Shown here: piece by piece, positions 34,778 to 42,129 of the stretch
How the letters are laid out: each line of letters begins with the position of its first letter
Numbering within the stretch: the stretch's first letter is position 1
Source of the DNA: Brevibacterium zhoupengii
GTDB taxonomy: Bacteria; Actinomycetota; Actinomycetes; Actinomycetales; Brevibacteriaceae
Reading direction: 5' to 3'
Assembly (NCBI RefSeq): GCF_021117425.1
Contig: NZ_CP088298.1
Span: forward strand, 124,001 to 188,000
Length of the DNA: 64,000 nucleotides
Made by a program: the position numbers and the translations under genes
Notes under the pieces: generated by a model
Seen by the model: the letters and a program-made list of their open reading frames with translations, nothing else
Told to the model about the DNA's origin: nothing
The model's database searches: none

Positions 34778-35359
34778 ATGAGTGCCACCTACACATTCGA
34801 CGTGTTCTCGAGCCTCGATGGGTTCGCCTCGATCAGTCCCGACGGCGACTGGGGAGGGTACTGGGGCAAACAGGGGCCTGAACTCCTCGACCACCGACTC
34901 GAACTCTACAGCGAACCCAACCGGCTCGTCCTCGGCGCGAATACCTTCCGCGAGTTCACCGCCATGCTCGCAAATGCCGAGGACTTCCCCGATGTGCTCG
35001 ACCCATGGGTCACCGCGATGCGCAGCTGCCCGACCACCGTCGTCTCGAACTCGCTGAGTGAACCGCTCGATTGGCCGGGAGCGACCCTGGCCGCCGGTGA
35101 CGCTCTCGAGGTGGTCGAGCGGATGAAAGAAGAGTCCGAGGTCCCGATTCGTTCGCATGGCAGCCTGTCGATGAACCGGGCGCTCATGGAGGCAGGGCTC
35201 GTCGACCGAGTGCAGGTCACGATCTACCCCGTCATCACCGGTCGCACGGGCGCCCAGCCCATCTTCGCAGGGACGCAGGACTTCGACCTCGAACTTCTCG
35301 AATCCACAGTGCTCGACGGAAGAACCCACGAACTCGTCTACCGGCCGACCCTGCACTGA
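34778..35359 (+). CDS. Dihydrofolate reductase family protein (RibD C-terminal type)
   Basis: A 193-residue protein of the bacterial bifunctional deaminase-reductase C-terminal/DHFR fold. It shows the usual start (TYTFDVFSSLDGFAS), the central RLVLGANTFREF and the C-terminal RVQVTIYPVITGRTGAQPIF NADPH-side strand (given in parts). Such stand-alone proteins are common in actinobacteria and of mostly unknown substrate. GTGAGGAG lies before the ATG. It is divergent from the IclR regulator, which may control it. Confidence 0.85.
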   Translation: MSATYTFDVFSSLDGFASISPDGDWGGYWGKQGPELLDHRLELYSEPNRLVLGANTFREFTAMLANAEDFPDVLDPWVTAMRSCPTTVVSNSLSEPLDWPGATLAAGDALEVVERMKEESEVPIRSHGSLSMNRALMEAGLVDRVQVTIYPVITGRTGAQPIFAGTQDFDLELLESTVLDGRTHELVYRPTLH

Positions 35360-35460
35360 GCTCTCGTCATGCTGGGTCGCGACTCAGCGATCCAGGATGT
35401 GGAACATGGTTGTGCCCGGGGAGGACCACCTCGGCGAGGCCCGGATCTAGAATCGACAAC

Positions 35461-35494
35461 GGCTCCCTGACGGAGCCGGCTCCTGAGCGGAGCC
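35461..35494 (+). promoter_or_regulatory. Two tandem leader hairpins
   Basis: GGCTCC-CTGAC-GGAGCC (35461-35477) is followed immediately by GGCTCC-TGAGC-GGAGCC (35478-35494). Stems are identical, loops differ. They end 27 bp before the ABC ATPase start and could attenuate or protect its mRNA. Confidence 0.5.
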
Positions 35495-35520
35495 GAGCGA
35501 TCTTGATGTGGGAAGAGAGT

Positions 35521-36333
35521 GTGGACGACGTGGCAAAGACGGTCCTGAAGTTGGACGATGTGACGTTCCGGCGTGGGGAGACGAAGATCCTCCACGGCAT
35601 CGATCTGGCGATCGGGCAGGGCGAGCACTGGGTCCTCATCGGGCCGAACGGAGCCGGGAAGTCAACCATCCTCAGCTTCGCCTCCGCGCAGGTCTTCCCG
35701 ACCTCGGGGATCGTGGACATCCTCGGCGAGCGGATGGGCCGCGTCGAACTTCAGGCTCTGCGTCGCCACATCGGCCACGTGAATCCGCGCCATCCGCTGC
35801 GCTCGAACCTATCCGTGCGCGACGTCGTCCTCACCGGACTGACCGGCACGGTCGAGCGCCCCTTCCGCTGGGGGGCGAGTGCCGAGCAGATTGCGAAGGC
35901 CGATGATCTCATCGCCGAGGTGGGGCTGACCTCCCGTGCGGACGCGGGCTGGAAGATCCTGTCACAAGGGGAACGAGGCCGAGCCCTGGTGGCCCGGGCG
36001 CTCATCGCCGATCCCCAGCTGCTCCTCTTCGACGAACCGACCACCGGCCTCGACGTAGCCGCCCGCGAGCAGCTGCTCGAGACCATCGACTCGCTCTCCG
36101 TGACCTCGCCACAGCTGACAACGCTGCTGGTCACCCACCATCTCGAGGAGATCCCGGAGTCCACGTCGCACGCGATGCTGATCTCCCATGGTCGCCTCTC
36201 TGCCTCCGGCGAAATCGCCGAGGTGCTCACAACGGACCAGGTCAGTGCGGCCTTCGAACATCCGATCGACGTCGGCTACGCCGACGGACGCTGGTCGGCC
36301 CGCGCAATTCGGCAGCGCGCCGTGGCTGTGTGA
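35521..36333 (+). CDS. ABC transporter ATP-binding protein, ModF-like
   Basis: A single-domain ABC ATPase of about 270 residues. Walker A (GPNGAGKST), a signature replaced by LSQGERGRALVARAL, Walker B (LLLFDEPTTGLD) and the switch histidine (LLVTHHLEEIP) are intact. The signature is LSQGE, not LSGGQ, and the C-terminus is short. This type resembles ModF/YlmA-like ATPases with no obvious permease partner; none is adjacent. The GTG at 35521 has GGAAGAG upstream; ATG 35506 is a weaker alternative. Its cargo is unknown. Confidence 0.85.
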   Translation: MDDVAKTVLKLDDVTFRRGETKILHGIDLAIGQGEHWVLIGPNGAGKSTILSFASAQVFPTSGIVDILGERMGRVELQALRRHIGHVNPRHPLRSNLSVRDVVLTGLTGTVERPFRWGASAEQIAKADDLIAEVGLTSRADAGWKILSQGERGRALVARALIADPQLLLFDEPTTGLDVAAREQLLETIDSLSVTSPQLTTLLVTHHLEEIPESTSHAMLISHGRLSASGEIAEVLTTDQVSAAFEHPIDVGYADGRWSARAIRQRAVAV

Positions 36334-36389
36334 GCTGCTCCGTGTCTCGCGTCATTGCGCGCTCAGACCACGCGGCTTAGTCTTGAAGC

Positions 36390-36578
36390 ATGAAGATGAG
36401 TACCGTATGGAGCATCGTTGGCGCGATCCTCGCCATCATCATCGCGTGGTGGGTCGTCAACGTCGCGTTCTCGATCGCCTGGTTCCTCGTCAAGGCGATC
36501 ATCGCCCTCGTTGTCGCGGTCGCCATCTTCGCCCTGATCAAGCAGGCCTTCCGGTCGAAGGACAAACAGCGCAGCTAG
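36390..36578 (+). CDS. Small two-helix membrane protein
   Basis: A 62-residue protein, almost entirely hydrophobic: two membrane helices (about residues 7-28 and 32-52) and a basic tail ending SKDKQRS. No family is recognisable. No ribosome site precedes the ATG at 36390; a TTAGTCT element about 11 bp upstream could be a -10, which would make the mRNA leaderless. Its stop is 18 bp from the convergent dehydratase end. Codon use looks normal for the region, supporting a real gene. Confidence 0.65.
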   Translation: MKMSTVWSIVGAILAIIIAWWVVNVAFSIAWFLVKAIIALVVAVAIFALIKQAFRSKDKQRS

Positions 36579-36596
36579 CGCCGAACTCTGCGTTCT

Positions 36597-37607
36597 TCAG
36601 AGATCGCCGAGGCTGGTGTTCGCCCCGCACAGGACGACGCAGACCTTTTCATCCGGCCCCGGCACGTAGACGCCTGAGTCCTCAGATCCGTGGATTCCCG
36701 CCAGCGCCGTCGCCGCCGCATGCTCAAGCGCCAGACGATGTTCACCCCACAGGTGACGCCTGGCGCTGACGATCTGCTCATCGTCGACGAGCACCGAGGT
36801 GACCAGCTCACTCTGCGCGGCAGCCACCGCCAGGGGAGTGGCTCGCCGGGCACCCAAAGAGTCCGCGGCCACCGAATCGACCGACACGTCCACGGGTTCG
36901 CCCGCCTCCAATGCGGCATTGAACGCCCGACAGTTCCGCGGTTCGACGGCGACCGTGCGCACCCCATGGAACGTCGCAGCCGTGGCCACTCCCGCGAACA
37001 GACCCCCACCGCCCACGGAGACGACCACCGTATCGAGGTCAGGAATCTGAGAGAGGATCTCGGTCATCATCGTCCCGGCACCGGCGGCGATGAGCGGATT
37101 GTCGTAGGCATGTGAAGCCAGCGCCCCTGAAGACTTGACGAACTCTTCGCAGGCCAGGGCCGCCTCGGCGAACTCGGAACCGCTCAGACGCACCTCGGCG
37201 CCATAGCCGCGCAGCCGCTCGACCTTGACGGCGGGCGCATTCTCGGGCAGGAACACTGTCGCCGGAACACCGGCATCGCGGGCAGCCCACGCGCACGCCA
37301 GACCCGCGTTTCCACCCGAGGCGATCGTGACACCGGCCTCGGGGAGGGTGCCTTCAGCCAAGTGGGTCTGGATGAAGTTCTGTGCCCCGCGGGCCTTGAA
37401 CGATCCCGTGTACTGCATGAACTCGAGCGCGAAATGAACCCCGGACCCCGCCGGGTCATTGGCTGGTGGGGCAGACCAGGTCGCGGCCGTCGGAGTCGGT
37501 GCTGCGGGCGCCTGGCCAGGCTGAGCGGAGGCCACCGTGACCGGTCGCACCCTTCCGGAGATTCTGGCTGCGGCCGCTTCGATATCGGGATAGGCCAACT
37601 GCGTCAT
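36597..37607 (-). CDS. Threonine/serine dehydratase-like PLP enzyme
   Basis: A 336-residue fold-type II PLP enzyme. The Schiff-base lysine is in YTGSFKARGAQNF, IASGGNAGLACAWAA forms the substrate loop and VVVSVGGGGLFAGVA binds PLP phosphate. It lacks the C-terminal ACT domain of biosynthetic IlvA, so it resembles catabolic threonine or serine dehydratases, or serine racemases. An insert of Ala/Pro-rich sequence (residues ~28-50) is unusual near the N-terminus. GAGGAGG precedes the ATG. A 19-bp tandem repeat lies just upstream, perhaps a regulator site. The reaction would be threonine to 2-oxobutyrate or serine to pyruvate. Confidence 0.85.
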   Translation of the reverse strand: MTQLAYPDIEAAAARISGRVRPVTVASAQPGQAPAAPTPTAATWSAPPANDPAGSGVHFALEFMQYTGSFKARGAQNFIQTHLAEGTLPEAGVTIASGGNAGLACAWAARDAGVPATVFLPENAPAVKVERLRGYGAEVRLSGSEFAEAALACEEFVKSSGALASHAYDNPLIAAGAGTMMTEILSQIPDLDTVVVSVGGGGLFAGVATAATFHGVRTVAVEPRNCRAFNAALEAGEPVDVSVDSVAADSLGARRATPLAVAAAQSELVTSVLVDDEQIVSARRHLWGEHRLALEHAAATALAGIHGSEDSGVYVPGPDEKVCVVLCGANTSLGDL

Positions 37608-37637
37608 CGGAGCCTCCTCAAATTGTGCACTCTCATT

Positions 37638-37675
37638 GTTGAGAATGGACAGGCTGGTTGAGAACGGACAGGCTG
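37638..37675. repeat. Two tandem 19-bp repeats upstream of the dehydratase
   Basis: GTTGAGAATGGACAGGCTG (37638-37656) is followed directly by GTTGAGAACGGACAGGCTG (37657-37675), one base different. They lie 31-68 bp before the dehydratase start, where a dimeric activator or repressor could bind both copies. Confidence 0.6.
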
Positions 37676-37694
37676 ATCACGTTTGATGCAAGAA

Positions 37695-37712
37695 GCCAGT
37701 CTGCAGACTGGC
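37695..37712. terminator. Perfect 18-bp palindrome downstream of the MHS transporter
   Basis: GCCAGTCTGCAGACTGGC is a perfect palindrome between the MHS transporter stop and the dehydratase promoter repeats. It could be the transporter terminator or, having no loop, a protein-binding site. Confidence 0.45.
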
Positions 37713-37763
37713 CTGCTGCACCAAAAGTGATCGGTTTCGACTCCACCCTACGGGCATGCGCGT

Positions 37764-39116
37764 TCAGCTCGTGTGCTTGACGATGCCCAGGGACGCGCCC
37801 TTGGTCTCCTTGACCAGGCTGACGGCGATGAGCGAGATGATGCAGACGACGATCATGTAGGCCGCGATCGACAGCGAGGAGCCGGTCCGAGCCAGTAGGG
37901 TCTCGGCGATCGTCGGAGCGAACGCACCACCGAGGATCGCGCCCAGGGCATAGCCGATCGAGACGCCGGAGTAGCGGACCTGGGGTGGGAACATCTCCGC
38001 GTACATCGCAGACATCGGGCCATAGGACAGGCCCATGCCGACGGTGAGGATGAAGATGCCGATGCCGTACATCCAGATATTGGCCATATCGATCATGAGG
38101 AACGTCGGGACCAGCCACAGGATGAGGAGGATGTAGCCGACCTGGAAGGTGCGCACGCGACCCAACTTGTCCGACAGGGCACCGCCCCACATGGTGAAGA
38201 CCAGCCAGCCGAAGCTCGCCAGAGTCGTGGCCAGGAGCACGGGTGCCCGGTCGAGGCCGACGGTGCCGCCCTGGTCGATGGGCCGCGAGGCATAGGCGGC
38301 GAAGAACGCGATGATCATGTAGCCCACGGCATTGTTGCCGATGAAGATCAGGGCGGAGAGGATGACTTCCTTGGTGTTCTTCTTGAACAGCGTCGACAGC
38401 GGAGCCGAGGACTCGGCACGGCGCTCGGCGAGCTCGGCGAAGACAGGGGATTCCTCGACCTGGCGGCGAATGTAGTAGCCGACGATGACGAGGGCGACGG
38501 AGAACAGGAACGGAATCCTCCAGCCGAAGCTCGCGAACTGCTCGGTGGTGAGAACGGTGGTCAGGATCCAGATCACGCCGGTGGCGAGGATCATGCCCAC
38601 GGGCACGCCGATCTGCGGATAGGCGCCGAAGAGTCCGCGTTTGTTCACCGGTGCGTGTTCGACCGAGAGCAGTGCGGCACCGCCCCATTCTCCACCAGCG
38701 GAGAAGCCCTGCAGGATCCGCAGCAGCGTGAGCAGGATGGGTGCGCCGATTCCGATGGCCGCATAGTTGGGCAGGAGCCCGATGAGTGAGGTGGCCAGGC
38801 CCATGAGGATGAGCGTGAGGACGAGCATCTTCTTGCGTCCGATGCGGTCGCCGAGGTGGCCGGCGATGATCGCGCCCAGTGGCCTGAACAGGAAGGAGAT
38901 CCCCAGCGAGGCCCAGGCCATGATCTGTCCGAGGGCCGGGTTGTCCGAGGCCAGCGGGCCGAAGTACTGGACCGAGAGGATGAGGCCGGCGGCCTGTGCG
39001 TAGATGAAGAAGTCGTACCACTCGATGGTGGTGCCGACGAGGGTTCCGGCCAGGACCCGGCGTTCCTCGCGGGTGATCGAGGAGGGGGCTGCCGCTGCGG
39101 GCGAAGCTGTGGACAT
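37764..39116 (-). CDS. MHS family MFS transporter
   Basis: A 450-residue, twelve-helix transporter of the metabolite:H+ symporter family. GTTIEWYDFFIYAQAAGL in helix 1, RPLGAIIAGHLGDRIGRKKMLV after helix 2 and GFSAGGEWGGAALLSVEHAP mark the family, which imports shikimate, 2-oxoglutarate, proline/betaine or aromatic acids. A GGGAGAG site precedes the ATG. It is divergent from paaZ across 269 bp containing two candidate phenylacetate-regulator sites, so phenylacetate or another aromatic acid is a reasonable substrate; this is inferred from context only. Confidence 0.88.
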   Translation of the reverse strand: MSTASPAAAAPSSITREERRVLAGTLVGTTIEWYDFFIYAQAAGLILSVQYFGPLASDNPALGQIMAWASLGISFLFRPLGAIIAGHLGDRIGRKKMLVLTLILMGLATSLIGLLPNYAAIGIGAPILLTLLRILQGFSAGGEWGGAALLSVEHAPVNKRGLFGAYPQIGVPVGMILATGVIWILTTVLTTEQFASFGWRIPFLFSVALVIVGYYIRRQVEESPVFAELAERRAESSAPLSTLFKKNTKEVILSALIFIGNNAVGYMIIAFFAAYASRPIDQGGTVGLDRAPVLLATTLASFGWLVFTMWGGALSDKLGRVRTFQVGYILLILWLVPTFLMIDMANIWMYGIGIFILTVGMGLSYGPMSAMYAEMFPPQVRYSGVSIGYALGAILGGAFAPTIAETLLARTGSSLSIAAYMIVVCIISLIAVSLVKETKGASLGIVKHTS

Positions 39117-39210
39117 GAGAGATCTCTCCCGGGGGTGATGTGGTGCGACACGGTGCGGCGTACGCGGTGGTCCTCGACTCTGAGTGATCGCCGGCGCGTT
39201 CGGGCAGGTG

Positions 39211-39224
39211 ACTGAATGGTCAGT
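39211..39224. promoter_or_regulatory. Candidate paa operator, transporter side
   Basis: ACTGAATGGTCAGT has perfect ACTGA/TCAGT arms and contains the half-site TGGTCAGT that recurs before paaA. It lies 95 bp before the MHS transporter start. C. glutamicum PaaR is known to bind sites with CGGTNAGT halves. Confidence 0.55.
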
Positions 39225-39288
39225 AATTGTCTTCGAGCATAGTGCACATGGTGATCGGTGTCACCTGCCAGGCCGGGCAATGACAATA

Positions 39289-39306
39289 ACCGACCGATTG
39301 GTTAGT
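39289..39306. promoter_or_regulatory. Candidate paa operator, paaZ side
   Basis: ACCGACCGATTGGTTAGT is an 18-bp dyad in which every mismatch is a transition; it contains the half-site TGGTTAGT and lies 80 bp before paaZ. It resembles the TetR-type PaaR sites known from corynebacteria. Confidence 0.65.
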
Positions 39307-39385
39307 ATTGCTGTGAGGAAGCGGCAGCGGGGCCGATGATGGCCGCCGTGCACCGGGAGACCCAGTTCGACCAGGGAGAGACGAT

Positions 39386-41422
39386 ATGACCGAGATTCTC
39401 AGTTCGTATGTGGCAGGCGACTGGCACACCCCCAGCGGGAGCCCCGAAGGCGCCCGAGCCGTCCACGACGCGACGAACGGGCAGCTGACCCATCACGTCT
39501 CCTCGTCGGGCATCGACTTCGCCGCCGTCGACGAATTTGCCCGGACCACCGGCGTCGCCGAACTGCAGAAGCTGACCTTCCACCAGCGCGGCGTGATCTT
39601 GAAGAAGCTCGGCGCCTACCTCATGGAACGCGCGAAGAACTACCACGAGATCTCCTTTTCCACCGGCACCACGAAGCGTGACGGGTTCGTCGACATCGAA
39701 GGCGGAATCGGCACCCTCTTCACCTATTCCGGAGTCGCCCGTAGGCAGATGCCCAACTCCACCGTCCACCTTGACGGAGGAATCGAGCGCCTGTCGAAGA
39801 ACGGCACCTTCGTCGGCCGTCACATCCTGACCTCCCGGCAGGGTCTGGCACTCCAGATCAACGCCTTCAACTTCCCCGTCTGGGGCATGCTCGAGAAGTT
39901 CGGCCCCATGTTCGTCGCCGGTGTCCCCGTCGTCGTCAAACCCGCCACCGACACCGCCCACCTGACCCGCGCCGTCGTGGCCGACATGGTCGAATCCGGC
40001 CTCCTGCCTGATGGTGCCATCCAGCTCATCGCCGGTGACGTCACCCCGCTCTTCGATCATCTGGCCGAACAGGACGCCATCGCGTTCACCGGGTCTGCGA
40101 ATACGGCCAAGCACCTCGGCGGCCTGGACTGCGTGCGCGATCGCGGCACTCGCTTCTTCGCCGAGGCGGACTCACTGAACTTCTCTCTGCTCGGACCCGA
40201 TGCCGCCCCCGGCACCGAGGAATTCGACCTCTTCATCTCCGGCGTCGTCGCCGAGATGACGATCAAGGCCGGCCAGAAGTGCACCGCGATCCGCCGTACC
40301 TTCGTGCCCGAACAGCACAAAGAAGCCGTCGCCGAGGCACTCCTTGCCAAGCTGGAGACCCAAAGTGTCGGCGATCCTCGCGAGAAGTCCACCCGGCTGG
40401 GACCGGTCGTGTCCGACAAGCAGCGCAACGACGTTCTCGATGCCATCGATGAGATCACCTCGGCGGGGGCCCACGTCCTCACCGGCGGTCGCGAGGCCTC
40501 CGACGAACTGGCGCAGAACCTCGGCGGGGCCTATGTCGCCGCCACTGTGCTCCAGGCCGACGACCCCTGGGCCGATGCCGTCCACGACGTCGAGGCCTTC
40601 GGGCCGGTGACCTCGCTCATCACCTATTCCTCCACCGCCGAGGCTGTCGAACTCGCCGCTCGCGGGCGCGGTTCCCTGGTCGGCTCGGTCGTCACCCACG
40701 ATGCCGAGTTCGCCACCGAATTCGTCCGCCAGGTCGCCCCCTGGCACGGACGCATCCTCGTCCTCGACCGCGACGATGCTGGCGAGTCGACCGGGCACGG
40801 TTCACCCCTGCCCAACCTCATCCACGGCGGCCCCGGGCGCGCCGGCGGCGGCGAGGAGATGGGCGGACTGCGCGGCGTCGAGCACTTCATGCAGCGCACC
40901 GCGATCCAGGCCTCGCCCGACATGCTCACCGCCATCGGTGGCGAATGGGTCGCCGGAGCGCAGCGCCGCACCGGTCAGCATCCGTTCACGAAGACCCTGG
41001 CCGATCTACGAGTCGGCGATGCCCTCGAATCCGAGCGGCGCACCGTCACGCTCGAGGACATCTCGCATTTCGCGGAGTTCACGGGAGATACCTTCTACGC
41101 CCACACCGACGAGGAGGCTGCGGCCGCGAACCCGTTCTTCCCCGGACGCGTGGCGCACGGCTACCTCATCGTGTCCTTCGCCGCTGGCCTCTTCGTCCAG
41201 CCGGACCCCGGCCCGGTCCTCGCGAACTACGGCCTCGAGGGACTGACCTTCATCACACCGGTCTCACCAGGAGATTCGCTCAAGGTCACGCTGACTGCCA
41301 AGCGCATCACCCCACGTGAGACCGATGAGTACGGCGAGGTCCGCTGGGATGCCGAAGTCGTCAATCAGAACGACGAACCTGTCGCGAAGTACGACGTGCT
41401 CACCCTGGTTGCGAAGGAGTAG
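39386..41422 (+). CDS. paaZ: Bifunctional oxepin-CoA hydrolase / 3-oxo-5,6-dehydrosuberyl-CoA semialdehyde dehydrogenase
   Basis: Opens the oxepin-CoA ring and oxidises the resulting aldehyde in the phenylacetyl-CoA pathway. At 678 residues it is full length: an ALDH domain (about 1-520; NAFNFPVWGMLEKFGPMF, catalytic Cys in KAGQKCTAIRR) fused to a MaoC-type hydratase domain (about 540-678; HFAEFTGDTFYAHTDEEAAAANPFFPGRVAHGY in parts). GGGAGAG precedes the ATG. It stands alone, 8.7 kb from the other paa genes. Its last ~75 bases are duplicated downstream with 93% identity, the trace of a recombination event. Confidence 0.95.
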   Translation: MTEILSSYVAGDWHTPSGSPEGARAVHDATNGQLTHHVSSSGIDFAAVDEFARTTGVAELQKLTFHQRGVILKKLGAYLMERAKNYHEISFSTGTTKRDGFVDIEGGIGTLFTYSGVARRQMPNSTVHLDGGIERLSKNGTFVGRHILTSRQGLALQINAFNFPVWGMLEKFGPMFVAGVPVVVKPATDTAHLTRAVVADMVESGLLPDGAIQLIAGDVTPLFDHLAEQDAIAFTGSANTAKHLGGLDCVRDRGTRFFAEADSLNFSLLGPDAAPGTEEFDLFISGVVAEMTIKAGQKCTAIRRTFVPEQHKEAVAEALLAKLETQSVGDPREKSTRLGPVVSDKQRNDVLDAIDEITSAGAHVLTGGREASDELAQNLGGAYVAATVLQADDPWADAVHDVEAFGPVTSLITYSSTAEAVELAARGRGSLVGSVVTHDAEFATEFVRQVAPWHGRILVLDRDDAGESTGHGSPLPNLIHGGPGRAGGGEEMGGLRGVEHFMQRTAIQASPDMLTAIGGEWVAGAQRRTGQHPFTKTLADLRVGDALESERRTVTLEDISHFAEFTGDTFYAHTDEEAAAANPFFPGRVAHGYLIVSFAAGLFVQPDPGPVLANYGLEGLTFITPVSPGDSLKVTLTAKRITPRETDEYGEVRWDAEVVNQNDEPVAKYDVLTLVAKE

Positions 41423-41441
41423 GAGCGACACGCACCCGCAG
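41345..41441 (+). repeat. 97-bp direct repeat, copy 1 (3' end of paaZ)
   Basis: Matches 42033-42129 at 90 of 97 positions. The five differences inside codons before the stop are all synonymous, so the second copy derives from a diverged but functional paaZ allele. Confidence 0.9.
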
Positions 41442-41477
41442 GGTGGCCGCGGGCGCCCGGTTTCGCGCTCAGAGGCC

Positions 41478-41537
41478 AACGGTTGGTAAATTCGTCTCGA
41501 AATTTTGCAAGCGGTCGAGGCGAACTTACCAACCGTT
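41478..41537 (+). terminator. paaZ terminator hairpin
   Basis: AACGGTTGGTAAATTCG (41478-41494) pairs with CGAACTTACCAACCGTT (41521-41537) with a single G-T-type mismatch, and an inner CTCGA/TCGAG stem can extend the structure. It lies 56 bp past the paaZ stop. Confidence 0.7.
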
Positions 41538-41624
41538 TGCGCTGTGAGTGCGTGAAACAGGGCGAACATGGCCGATGAGTTCAATGTGACATCGAGCGGC
41601 TGGGTGGTGTGCTCATCGTGCACG

Positions 41625-41960
41625 CTATGCCATGTCTAATAGTCGGGCCTCGCGGGCGCCAATCAACTCACGTCGGTTCGCCTCTTCGACCAGCGACCGC
41701 CAGCGTTCGGGCGGCATCTCTGTGCGCAGGTCCTCCAGCGCACGGTGGGCAGTCGTTGCCGGGATGCCTTCGTACTGCGTCAGATCGGTCGTTGGGATGT
41801 CACGGTGTAGGTACACGCCATTGCCATAGGCTCTCAGCGCGCCACGGTGCGCAAGCTTGCGCACTTCCTCGGCAGGCACACCCGCATTCTCGGCGTCGGC
41901 GATCGTGACGACACCGTGCTGTTCTGCGGCGATCTCCCAAAGATCGTGTCGATAGCTCAT
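41625..41960 (-). CDS. Shortened AbiEi-type antitoxin-like protein
   Basis: A 111-residue protein resembling the N-terminal winged-helix domain of type IV antitoxin AbiEi proteins: HDLWEIAAEQHGVVTIADAENAGVPAEEVRKLAHRGALRAY is typical (given over two blocks in that order), then GVYLHRDIPTTDLTQYEGIPATTAHRALEDL. Family members are usually around 200 residues with a longer middle; here DLTQY runs straight into EGIPATT, suggesting an in-frame internal deletion. No AbiEii toxin gene is present. It lies between the two paaZ-end repeats and probably arrived or was trapped by recombination. Functional state uncertain. Confidence 0.65.
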   Translation of the reverse strand: MSYRHDLWEIAAEQHGVVTIADAENAGVPAEEVRKLAHRGALRAYGNGVYLHRDIPTTDLTQYEGIPATTAHRALEDLRTEMPPERWRSLVEEANRRELIGAREARLLDMA

Positions 41961-42032
41961 GACCCCATCTCTCCCTGTGAGTCAAGAGAGCACCAATATC
42001 AGTACTCATTTGCCAAGATCTTGAGGACCATT

Positions 42033-42129
42033 TGGGATGCGGAAGTCGTCAATCAGAATGACGAACCCGTCGCGAAGTACGACGTGCTCACCCTCGTCGC
42101 GAAGGAGCAGGAGCGACGCGCACCCGCAG
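42033..42129 (+). pseudogene. Orphan paaZ 3' fragment (97-bp repeat, copy 2)
   Basis: A 97-bp partial copy of the paaZ end. It encodes the same residues as copy 1 (DAEVVNQNDEPVAKYDVLTL and following) through synonymous changes, but the stop TAG has become CAG. It has no promoter or start. Its far end abuts the lipid kinase gene, whose stop codon (42088-42090, minus strand) lies inside it. Confidence 0.85.

Noticed and set aside
37633..39021. Second minus-strand frame within the MHS transporter
   Set aside because: Arg/His/Pro-rich shadow in a shifted frame; the transporter frame has all the membrane segments.
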